64,000 nucleotides of DNA from Terasakiella sp. SH-1 (GTDB lineage: Bacteria > Pseudomonadota > Alphaproteobacteria > Rhodospirillales > Terasakiellaceae). The stretch is taken from positions 2,095,501-2,159,500 of the forward strand of contig NZ_CP038255.1 in assembly GCF_004564135.1 (NCBI RefSeq), read 5' to 3'. Both the position numbers and the translations under genes were made by a program. The notes beneath the pieces were generated by a model. The model did not search any database, was not told the DNA's origin, and saw only the letters and a program-made list of their open reading frames with translations. This document shows positions 18,753 to 28,600 of the stretch, piece by piece. Numbering within the stretch: the stretch's first letter is position 1; each line of letters starts with the position of its first letter.

Positions 18753-18787
18753 GCCCAGCACGCCGTCGCAACTGTGTTGACCACGTC

Positions 18788-19648
18788 ATGAACGTCCTTG
18801 CGATATCAGAACGTCGAGCTTGCAAGGTTCTTGGTCAGCACCGTTCGACCCAGCGAAAGAAGCCGACAAAGCAAGCAACGGATGCGGCTCTGACAGAAGC
18901 AATCACTGCACTGGCTGAATATTATGGGCGGTACGGTTATCGCATGATTGCGGGTCTGCTGCGTCTTGAAGGCTGGTTTGTTAATCATAAGCGGGTTGAA
19001 CGCATCTGGCGACGTGAAGGGCTTAAAATACCAAAGCAACAACCCAAACGAGGACGACTTTGGATGAACGACGGTTCCTGTATCCGTTTACGTCCTTGCT
19101 GGAAGAACCATGTTTGGGCCTATGACTTTGTCATGGATCGCACGGCTGATGGCAAGGCGTTCAGAATGCTTACTGTCATTGATGAATTCAGCCGTGAATG
19201 TCTGGCAATTGAGGTTGAACGTAAACTGAAATCCGAAGATGTCTTGCATGTTTTAACTGAATTGTTTGCCACACGCGGTGTCCCCGATCATATTCGCTCT
19301 GACAACGGGTCGGAATTTACGGCTCAAGTGGTTCGCGACTGGCTTGGCAAGGTCGGTTGCAAGACGCTCTATATCGAGCCGGGGTCACCTTGGGAAAATG
19401 GCTATAACGAAAGCTTCAATGGCAAGCTTCGCAATGAGCTTTTAAATGGAGAAATATTCTACACTTTGCAGGAAGCAAAGGTACTGATTGAACGTTGGCG
19501 GCAATTTTACAACGAAGTTCGTCCGCACAGTTCATTGGGCTATAAGCCTCCGGCACCAAAAACAATCTTGCCTCGTCCTGATGTTCTGACTTACGCTACG
19601 CTCCAGTCGCCACATCAGGACGACATTGACCGCCAAAAACTAACATAG
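18788..19648 (+). CDS. IS3-family transposase OrfB (DDE integrase domain)
   Basis: 286 residues from the ATG, though the frame is open from 18742 so the natural product is probably the OrfAB fusion. YGYRMIAGLLRLEGW and VNHKRVERIWRREGL form the HTH_21 region. The retroviral-type integrase core carries WAYDFVMD (first D), HIRSDNGSEF (second D) and ENGYNESFNGKLRNELL (E), the DDE triad. It catalyses strand transfer of the element. The C-terminus is full length and there is no lesion. Confidence 0.93.
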   Translation: MNVLAISERRACKVLGQHRSTQRKKPTKQATDAALTEAITALAEYYGRYGYRMIAGLLRLEGWFVNHKRVERIWRREGLKIPKQQPKRGRLWMNDGSCIRLRPCWKNHVWAYDFVMDRTADGKAFRMLTVIDEFSRECLAIEVERKLKSEDVLHVLTELFATRGVPDHIRSDNGSEFTAQVVRDWLGKVGCKTLYIEPGSPWENGYNESFNGKLRNELLNGEIFYTLQEAKVLIERWRQFYNEVRPHSSLGYKPPAPKTILPRPDVLTYATLQSPHQDDIDRQKLT

Positions 19649-19677
19649 CGGTTGGACCACCAAAGTGGGGCACGTCA

Positions 19678-20825
19678 CTGAGCCACTCATTAAAGAAGGC
19701 ATTGTGATAACGCTCTGCCGTCTTCGGCACCCACGATTTATTATCGAGACTATAAATGTACCACTGTAAGATATAATAGACAGAAGGATGCGCATCTTGA
19801 GTTTTCAAAAATCCTTCCAACCCCGAAATTGCCACCTTTCGGCTCTTCGTATCCAAAAGTTTTCGCACCTGCTCATACAAACCAACAAAATTACAATCCG
19901 GTGCCTGCCAATCAATGAATTCATTTTCGGGCTCTTGCGCGTCCCTGTCTTTGCGAAGGATTATTTTCTGGGGACACGGCACTCGGAAAGCTTTGCTAAG
20001 AGGGACTGATGCTGTTTTCCCATTCATATAGCAAACAAGTGCCTCTGGAATGCGCACACCTTCCAGCCCTTCGATAACCGCGGGCATATGTTTGCATAAC
20101 TCTCTTAAGTCCTTAAAAGGAAATGTCTCTTTCACAAGCTTGAAGGAAAACTTGCGGATCAGGTTTAGGCATTCACTACGGTTTTGTATTTCAAAAGCTT
20201 TTCTCTCTGATTGTTTGAACTGGAGATAGCGCTGCACAAGTCCCATAACCTGCGAGGACACGAACCAGGGACGAGACGTCCATTTCTTTTCACCGTCATA
20301 GGCGTTGGTCACCGAATGAGAATTCTGGAATTTCAGCTCAGCCCAAACCATCCCTTTCTCATCCATATAAAGCGGCTTATTCCCCGCAAGGACTGAAGGT
20401 ATTTTTTCCAGAGCCTCGGCCTGACATAGACCGCCCCGTGCGGAAAAATACAGGACACCGCCCAAAATTTCATCACAGGTGAACTGTCTGAAATCGACGT
20501 TATCCAATCCCTTTATGAGTTCATAGTCGTATAGGCGTAATCTCCGTGCATTGTGAAAAAACTCACGATCTCGTAGACCAAGTGGGGCTTCTAACCTGAC
20601 TGTCACATCAGGTGGTTCCAAATCCCAGCGCCCTTCAATATTACCTTCTTCGATTTCCTGCGCAACGGCATCCCAGGCGGTTTCTATATCTCTTTCTTTT
20701 TTTAAATTGGCGCAGATATCTTCACCAATTTTCTGCAGGCAAATATCATAAGAATTGGTCCCCATAGGTTCAGAAAGCAAATCACTGAAATGTTTACGGA
20801 AGATCGCTAAGGCTTTTTCACACAC
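19678..20825 (-). pseudogene. Recombinase/integrase-like protein, 3' end removed at IS3 insertion
   Basis: About 380 native residues, then the frame runs into the IS right end. The last native part (YYILQWYIYSLDNKSWVPKT, then FFNEWLS) resembles the N-terminal SAM-like core-binding domain of tyrosine recombinases, with the catalytic domain expected after it but missing. The start at 20825 is a GTG in the middle of an open frame that extends to about 20876 (RKLKRERQKERVCEKAL), so the true N-terminus may lie in the preceding ORF. Assignment is from motif impression and context, not a firm family match. Together with the frame break it is judged non-functional. Confidence 0.5.
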
Positions 20826-21409
20826 ACGCTCTTTCTGACGTTCTCGCTTGAGTTTGCGCCCCTCAAAGCATCTACATCAGAATAGAGATCAAAAGGTGCA
20901 ATTACTGGCCGATGCCCTGTCAAAACAGAAGCTGTTGCCCACAAACAGGCAACCACAGCATTGTGTTTTCCCTCCAAATTGCTTTGCCTTTCAGCAAACG
21001 CATGCAACTTGTCGATAAATGCTGAAACAGCTTCCAAAGTTGGCCGAATTCGTGTCCCAACATCGTCAGCAGACAGAAAATTTTCAGGCAACTTAAAGCC
21101 ATCGCTCATATCCGTAATCTGATCCAAAAACTGCCGATAAGCTGGTTCAACGATACCATTCTGAAAAGCCGTATAATACAAGGCAGTCGTTTTTTGTTTT
21201 GTCCGCCCCGTCAGCAAAGCTGCAATGACTTCATCCACACCAAGCCATTGCATATGTGTAAAGGCAAATTGAGAAATATTTGACAGAGTCAGCTTGATTT
21301 CAAACTTCTCATTGATGTTTTCCAGAAGGCTTTGCGCTTGGTCTATGTACCCCTTGATCTTGTCGATATTTTTCGTTGTTTTCCTGTAAAATTTTGAGAA
21401 AGCGCTCAA
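20807..21409 (-). CDS. Recombinase-module ORF, probably frameshifted
   Basis: 200 residues with a TTG start at 21407-21409. The C-terminal part reads LWATASVLTGHRPVIAPFDL; the TGHRP word recalls the first catalytic Arg region of tyrosine recombinases. Both ends look artificial: the start lies 101 bases inside the upstream ORF, and the last 20 residues (after DVDAL) look random while another frame continues with RKLKRERQKE. The simplest reading is one longer gene broken at an A run near 21360 and a G run near 20862. No function is claimed beyond membership of the module. Confidence 0.45.
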   Translation of the reverse strand: MSAFSKFYRKTTKNIDKIKGYIDQAQSLLENINEKFEIKLTLSNISQFAFTHMQWLGVDEVIAALLTGRTKQKTTALYYTAFQNGIVEPAYRQFLDQITDMSDGFKLPENFLSADDVGTRIRPTLEAVSAFIDKLHAFAERQSNLEGKHNAVVACLWATASVLTGHRPVIAPFDLYSDVDALRGANSSENVRKSVCVKKP

Positions 21410-21872
21410 AAGTCATATTTTTTGTGAACGTTTTTAATAACCGGGCATGGTTTCCCTTTTTAATTTGCCGAACAATGCGACAGGCATCTCGAATGGTTGT
21501 TGGCGCTTCAACCTGCCCACTCCACAAAACAGCGGTGTAGAAAACGTAAGCTTCGACCATTTGAAGAATTTCCGGATTTAAGCCATCGCCTTCCTGGACC
21601 GTCGCAATCATCCAAAGAACAGGGGCTTGTTTCTCGCTCACATCAAATGAGGGGATAAGCGAAACACCGTCATCATATTTAATTGGAAAAGCTGAACCTG
21701 GAGGAACGGTTTTGGAAAAGCTCTCCCAACCCCATGCAATTTGTTGCACTCCGAAGTTTCCAAGGTTAAGGGCAGCACCAATCTTCATAACCCTTCGCCA
21801 AAGAACCCCGCGTGTTGCCAAATCAATCGTTTCGGGGACCAATCCGGAGAAAGAGACTACGAAATCACTCAT
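21309..21872 (-). CDS. Unknown protein of the recombinase module
   Basis: 187 residues (MSDFVVSFSGLVPETIDLA...). The ATG overlaps the upstream stop as ATGA, so it is translationally coupled to the HTH protein gene. I recognise no family. The N-terminal 150 residues look like real coding sequence; the last 20 (DQGVHRPSAKPSGKHQ) look like out-of-frame tail. Removing one A from the A5 run near 21360 would join it to the next ORF (NENIDKIKGYIDQAQSLL). So this may be the N-terminal part of a larger recombinase-like protein. Confidence 0.5.
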   Translation of the reverse strand: MSDFVVSFSGLVPETIDLATRGVLWRRVMKIGAALNLGNFGVQQIAWGWESFSKTVPPGSAFPIKYDDGVSLIPSFDVSEKQAPVLWMIATVQEGDGLNPEILQMVEAYVFYTAVLWSGQVEAPTTIRDACRIVRQIKKGNHARLLKTFTKNMTFERFLKILQENNEKYRQDQGVHRPSAKPSGKHQ

Positions 21873-22459
21873 TTGGCGCCTCCATTTTTCTTGATCTTGT
21901 TAACTTGGCGCTGAATGGTTTGAGCAGAGACACTAAACCATTTCCCCATTGCAGGTTTGCTGAATGGGTGTAACCCAAACAACTCTTCCTGCTTTTGCAT
22001 ATCTAGAAAAAGTTGGCCAAAGCCCTTTTCACGGCATAGCTGAAGAGAAATATGATTAAGTGCAGATCCTAAAGAAATTTGCTGAATCTCTTTTTTATTA
22101 AGATCAGAAGTGATCACACATACAGGAACAAATTTATAGCCCTGACCATCTAAGACCTCTTGTTCGTCAAAATACGTCAAGTATTGAAAACCACCTATAA
22201 TGTAGTCTTCTGTTTCGACAAAATCATCAGAGCTTCTTGTTATTTTCCTTTGGTTAGCTTCCTCCTTCTCAACCCTTAAAACAATCAACGGGTTCGCCCA
22301 TAAAATTGCCTTTTGAATATTTGGATGAAGCGCCCGAAAATCCCCTGAAAAACTTAATCTTTTAAACAATCTATAGGATTGCTTAACAACTGGATGGAAG
22401 TCCAACCGCTCCAAATATGCTAGCGACAGTGAGCGAATAAAACCTTTGTACATAGCCAT
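21869..22459 (-). CDS. Unknown protein with C-terminal HTH-like segment, first gene of module
   Basis: 196 residues. The C-terminus FSKPAMGKWFSVSAQTIQRQ followed by VNKIKKN has the shape of a helix-turn-helix. The rest is not recognised. GAAGAGG precedes the ATG. It leads the module (196 aa, 187 aa, recombinase-like ORFs) and has three short repeats upstream, which fits a DNA-binding protein that recognises its own promoter or an element end. A resemblance in gene order to gamma-mobile-trio (GmtX/Y/Z) islands is possible but unproven. Confidence 0.5.
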   Translation of the reverse strand: MAMYKGFIRSLSLAYLERLDFHPVVKQSYRLFKRLSFSGDFRALHPNIQKAILWANPLIVLRVEKEEANQRKITRSSDDFVETEDYIIGGFQYLTYFDEQEVLDGQGYKFVPVCVITSDLNKKEIQQISLGSALNHISLQLCREKGFGQLFLDMQKQEELFGLHPFSKPAMGKWFSVSAQTIQRQVNKIKKNGGAK

Positions 22460-22522
22460 ACCTCTTCAATAGAACATGGCTTATGCATACTAAAAAAATA
22501 TGCCTTCCGACTCCCTTCCTAG

Positions 22523-22606
22523 ATGGGTGTTTTACCCAAATAAGTGGGGGGTCGCCTATGTGGGTAAAATACCTAAATAGAGAAGGTGTCCTATAGGTAA
22601 AACGTC
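22523..22606. repeat. Three copies of TRGGTAAAAYRYC upstream of the module
   Basis: Copy 1 (minus strand, 22523-22538) reads TGGGTAAAACACCCAT and is itself palindromic. Copy 2 (22561-22573) is TGGGTAAAATACC. Copy 3 (22594-22606) is TAGGTAAAACGTC. They lie 65-150 bases upstream of the HTH-like gene, in a 232-base gap that contains no gene. They are suitable as an operator or a recombinase-binding array. Confidence 0.55.
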
Positions 22607-22691
22607 TTCCATAGAAAGTAATTTATAGATACAAAATTCCTTTTGGGGAAAGAAAGATAAGTACCAGTTTTCAGGCAAATCCACGGCTGGT

Positions 22692-25600
22692 CTAAAAAGA
22701 AGCCTCATAGATCAAAGTCATCACCATATTTTGTAGTTTTTGCCTGTCTTCTTCCTTTGCATTAGTGAATTCAAATTTCCACATGGAGAGAGGTCGAATT
22801 TCAGCGCCTGAAATTTTAATTGAACACTCCCCCGTTTTATTAAGGTTTCCCTTTCCGGCTGGAGCATTGTCTATGGATAGATTTATCCCGACCTTATCAG
22901 ATAACTCGACACCATGATCCAGAACAAACGCTATATCAGCCTTCCTAGCCTTGTAACTGTGTAAATTAAGACGCAATTGGGATTGCCTGATTGCAACATC
23001 CAAAGTATCCCCACTCAGAATAAACTTTCGCCAGTTATCAGGATATTCCTGTGCAATCATGAAAGTCCGGTAACCGCTATAGGTTCCCAGTTCATTGAAA
23101 ACTGATTTGCGGAAACTTTCACCACCGTGTTTAGCGCTATATTTGATGGTAACGATCACATCACTGAGTGCTTCATAATCGATCGGATTATGGGCTTTGG
23201 GCATTTCTAACCGCCAATCTGAAATGGCTCCGGTTCCTTCAAACGGCAGATATTTTGGGTCACTAAAGCTGAGCTCGAACATGCCGCTATCGTTTACCCC
23301 TTGACTGAGGGCAACCTGCTGGTTGGTACGAATATCAGAGCGCAACACATCCGCCCCAGGAACTTCCCCTTCCTTCGAATCAAGCAGGAACTTAACTCCC
23401 TTATGGTCTGGTTTCAGCAGGGTTTTATTTGTCACTTGCGTCAAGGTTGCATGAATATTCTGATACGGACCGATCAAAGCCGGAATACTAATCAACACGG
23501 TTTTGATTTGGCGGAAATAATGCCCTGGATAATCGTAATCGAAATCCTTTTCCGTCAACGAGAAATCACACACACCTTTTTCCATCAAATCCTGTAAAGC
23601 TTGTGGCGCGATCTGCCTTAGAGAAACAGTTTTGGTGATTTCCAGTCTTCTCTCCTCTTTCAGGTAACCGCTTTGCATTTGCTGTAAATTCAAAAGCAAG
23701 GCTTCACCGGCCAGCAAACCCTGATGCAGATTATCCCAGTGGTTTGGCTGAACCATGGAACGTTGCGTCCCCAATTCAAACTGCCAGGCGGCTTCAGCCT
23801 GACAGGCAAGTTCATAGGCTAGCTGGAAAGCTTGTGAATAAAGTGCAGACAGTCGTCCGACCATCCATTGATAAAGTTCCTGATTGGTAAATTTGGTCTT
23901 AAGAAACTTCTCGACCTTTTGTTCCTGTTCGATATTTTTCTGCAACAAGGCAGCTTCATTTCGTGCAACCTTCTGCTGGAATTGTGCTGCTTCGACTTGG
24001 TGCTTGATTTGGACCGTTTCGTGTTCAGCCATTTTAATTTGCAGGTCCCAATCCTCCTCCCTGCGTTGGTAACCTGCCTGAATTCCTGCAATATCGGAAA
24101 TCGCAGACAGAATATTTGCATAAACATTAAAGCCTTGGGCTAACCCATGGGCTGGCGCAGCAAATTTGGATCCACCGACCGCTGCGCCAACAACATTTGG
24201 AATTAACTCCAAAGGAACAGCAGCCGTACTTGCAACCCCACTTAGTGCCGTAAATGTCGCCGATGAGGCTCGTGAATAAAGCTGTACATTCTCAAGTTCA
24301 CTCACACCTCTGGATTTGAGCCAAGTATAATGTCCCAGCCGATCATGCGCATTGTTCAAACTCTCCGTCAGTCCTTCAATCTGCTTGCCAATTTCCTCGA
24401 CTTGCCCCACCCGGCTGGCAGTTGTAATCGCAAGGATATTCTGCTGATTGACATTTTGTAGCAGTGCCATGGCCTCGGCGTCTTTTTTCTCTAGCGCAGA
24501 CTGTAGAGACTGCCCCAGTTGAATGACGCTCTGGGTAACCTCCTTGGCTTTTTCAAGAATGACTTCGAAACGATAGTATGGGACTGCAACACTTAAACTG
24601 TTACGAATATCAGACAGACTTCCCCCTGACCCCACCTGTTGAACGATTTCCATAGGATCAAGGCGCGGATCAAACAGAGCCAGCTTCTGGCGCACACCAT
24701 CAATATTCAAGCCATGTCGAATGTTATGAAGGCGTTGTTCAATTTTCTTGATTTGAGAGATAAACTGTTCATTTTCCGGCACCCCGAAAACATTGCCGAA
24801 TACATAGTTGTGAGGCATCAAAGTCGCAGGCACCTTGATCGCCCCACCTATATATTGCTCTAATTCAACCATTTCCTGTGGTATCGGCTGCTTCCCCACA
24901 TCCTCATAAGTCTTAGGATCGTCCAAAGACATAGGTCCAAGGTTAACCGGTTTTTTGCCAAATAAATTATAAGTCAGCATATAGAGGATAGATGCTTCAG
25001 CAATACTCTCTACCGTATATTCCCGAAACAGTTTATCACCCCAATCAAACAGATTCTGCATATAGCTCATCACCATTGTTTTTTGATAGGCAACCGGCCT
25101 GAATGCAGCAATGGCATGCGGATCAAATGGGTTATAGGCATGTTCATAGACCTGGGCAAAAATACGAGGATCAAAATCATTTCCTCCAACAGCCTGCTGT
25201 TTAGCCTGAGGAAGTGTCATATTCTGGCTGCGCAAACCGAGAAAACACCAATAACGATCATTAACCTGGTTTAAGGTATCGCCTTCTTCACAGGATGTAG
25301 GGTTGAAAATATACTCGTACCAATGCCTGGCTTCGGCAAAAAGTTGTTCATTCTGCAGTTTTTGAGCAACAAGGAAAGGCGCATGGAAAAACAGTTCCCA
25401 GAAGTAATTGCTTGTCGGCCCCATTGTTAAATCTATTATATCGGAGGGACGATAGATTTCCGAAACCATCTCTTCTTGAGGCCCTATGTCATCAAAACGT
25501 CTTTCCTTCATGCTCTGTGTCTCAGTGGAAAGCAAACCATCTGTCCCGGAGCGCATAAGGTGTTGGTGCAAATCTTCAGCAGCTCCCGAATTCAATCGAT

Positions 25601-28600
25601 AAACCTGCAATTCATATTTATTTCCCTGAGTTGGCAAAGCCAGATAAGAAGCCCCGTTGTGTGAAATTCCATACCAATCCGGCTGATTGAGAATATGAAC
25701 CTTGTCCCCATTTTTAAAAGCATCACCAAAGTGCGTAAACTTATTGATTTTCCTTCTGACAACTTTTTTACCAGCTTCATAAAGCCGTTTTCTTTCCTGT
25801 TGCGTTAAGGGCTTTTCATAAAAGACAATATCCTGAGCTTCTTTACAGAACTCAGGCAATTTCAGCAGCTCACCCTTCACCCCGGGAATGACAGTTTCAT
25901 CATCTTTATAATAGGTACAGGCAACGTTAAAATCTGCCTTTACCTCTTCCTTACACAAACGCATGTAATGAACCTGTTTGCCCAAAACATAGCAGGAAGC
26001 AGGTTGTTCACTCTCCCAACTTTGATCAAACTCTCTTGTGCGCCCTGAAAGTATTTTCATATTATCAGCAAAACATCTGACAATGGCTTGCCTGACATTC
26101 ACGAAATTATGATCATTCTTCTTATGATCATGTTGAGAAAAATATAATTCGTTATCCTGTACGGCAATCCTGTCATCGAGTTGATCAAACCCTTCCAGAT
26201 AACGCTCACTTGCCAAAGGTAAATTCTGGTCTTTCCCCCCATCATATATACAGAATGCAACACTGATTGAAGAAGCGCCCTTCCTCTTAAAAGAAATGAC
26301 CGTACTGCTGACATCCTTATTATAGGGAACAGCGCCAATATCCGGGGAAAGTGATTCAACTCCATCCAAAGCATTCACTTTTCCTTCCGCTATTTTATGA
26401 CCGATGTCCGTATCCTTATGACACAGTCGTTGAACACATAAAGTATCTTGGTTAGACGACTTCCAGGCTGCGATTACCCCCGATGAATGCCCACAAATTG
26501 AAAGACGTCCCGCAATATTCTTAGTCGTAAATTCAAAAACTCCCTGGGTTTTCATCCCCTCTTTTTCTAGTAAAACACGTGCTAGTTTACCTTCATCATT
26601 TTCAATCCACGAAATATAGACACTCCCCCCGTGAAGACATAAATCAGCATGAGACCTCTGTGTAGATTTATGTGGTTCTATCACCGTCACATCGGGTTCG
26701 TGAACTCCGTCATTTCTCTGTCTGCGCAGTTTCAAGGCATTGTCGTGGTCAATCCAGACCATATAGAGGTTTTCATCTATAACTTCGAATACCGGTGTTT
26801 CCTTGGTCTTTATATTCTCGCCATCAAAAGCGTTGGCGATATTCTTTTTGACCTCCCCATAAAGGAAACGGTAGCGAGGTTCAGGTAAGTTCTCATCTAA
26901 ATACCAAACTGTTAGTGAATTTCCGTTCGACCGGATCGGATTCTTGTCATCCTGTTTCCTGTAATATTGGAAATCAATTCCTGAACTGGCCTCTTCATCA
27001 AATGGCGTCGGTAACACATGAGAAATCCGTTCTTCTGATTGATATCGATAGGCTGCGACAATTCTTGCGTTCACCATCTTTGTATCCAAAAGGTGCACTC
27101 CATAGGCACTCGTTCCATTTGGATAGGCGATCATCAGAGCATCTTCACCAGAAAAATAGGTAGGATAAATTGTACATGGCTGTTGAGAGACATTCAGATT
27201 GGGAACACCTTCAACCTCTTGTGCCACAATCCAGTTCCCCGCTGCATCCATACAGGTATATTTTATAACCCCGCTATATTCAGGCGATGCAGCCTTCTCA
27301 CCTCTGAGAGAAGCACCCTGCGTTCTTTTTTCAGCCCAGAACACATGCCAGGTTCCAAATGCAAAAACCGGTGTAGGTGCACTGCCTCCAAGAGGCTGTA
27401 TTTCCTTGGACGTCTCTTTCCAGAAATCCCAATTGACGGGTAAGAATGCCTCATCTTTTGAATCAAAAAAGAATTGAGCCGTCATATAGGCATATTCGAA
27501 TGGTGCCTTGCGGCTTTTCCCCAATATAAAGAGCTCTTTTAAGGTGACTTCACCCTCCAGGTAGTCCCGGGTTGCCATACTTTGAATATCAACATCTGCA
27601 ACTCTGGCAAAACTCGTTAAATAATTTGCGAATATTTTATCAACAGCCGCTTGGTCCGGGGTTGCCTGTTGTTGCAATTCCTGCTCCAACTGCTCAAACT
27701 GTGCCGACTTCACCCGTCGCAGTTCCGGTTTGATATAATTTTCAGGGTACAAAAATACTTCCCGGTTAGCCTGCCAGACGCGATATCGTTCAGACCACTG
27801 CCAAACCTTTTCGAGTTCAGAGCTAACCCCCACACCTGCTTCAAGATTGCTAAGAGCGCGATTGATATAGTTTTGCACCGCCGACATAGCTTCACGCATC
27901 CGCGAGGTTTCAACCTCCGCACCAACTTCGACATCCAAGAGCAAATATGAGCTTAAATCGCCTTTGCTATGAATGGGGTTTGTTTTGCCCAGTTTTTCAA
28001 TGACCAACCCCACCAGCACATCGCGAATACTTTCCTGAATTGACGATAATGCTTTCTCCGGCCCGTTCTTGGTCTTTGTCGCCAATCCCTGCAAAAGAGC
28101 ATTCGTCATATTCTGATAATCTTGAAAACTCTGCTGTGGCTCTGCTTCAAAATCACGTAAAGTAAGTAGCCCCTTCACATCTAGACCAAGCTTGTCTTTT
28201 TGCCCCATCCAGCTAGCAAGTATCGCAATACCGTCAATCGTTCCACAATCTTTCCCAATACCGAGCATCTTGATTAACGTTTGAACATCATCAACTTCCC
28301 AACCGGTAATATTAGCCAGTTGTTCAGCATGTTGTTTGTCATCATCTGTTTTCTGAACAAAATCGAAATAATTCAGCAAATGATTTTGAGTATCCTGTAG
28401 TCGATACTGCAAAGCCTTCAGATCATACATCTGTCGAATTGCTTGAACCTTAATACCACCAACCTGGTTTGGATCAAGTTGAGGAAACAGATACAACGCC
28501 TCCTTTGCAGAGAGATGAAAACGCGAAATGATATATGCCAAACGCTGGCATTGAACGAGTTTACCCTGCAAACTCTCAAGATCAGGAACGATAAAATCTT

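Larger units (their letters stand above)
18391..19677 (+). mobile_element. IS3-family insertion sequence (IS407-like group), 1287 bp
   Basis: Imperfect terminal inverted repeats: left TGGCGTAGCCCCCGAAAAG then TGGTCC; right, read inward, TGACGTGCCCCACTTTGG then TGGTCC. Both arms share the inner word ATGTTAGTTTTT. Inside are orfA and orfB in the -1 relation joined by a slippery heptamer. The flanking bases (TGAT on the left, CTGA on the right) do not form an obvious 3-4 bp target duplication. The element looks intact and possibly active. Its ends were set by inverted-repeat matching and may be off by one or two bases. Confidence 0.85.
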
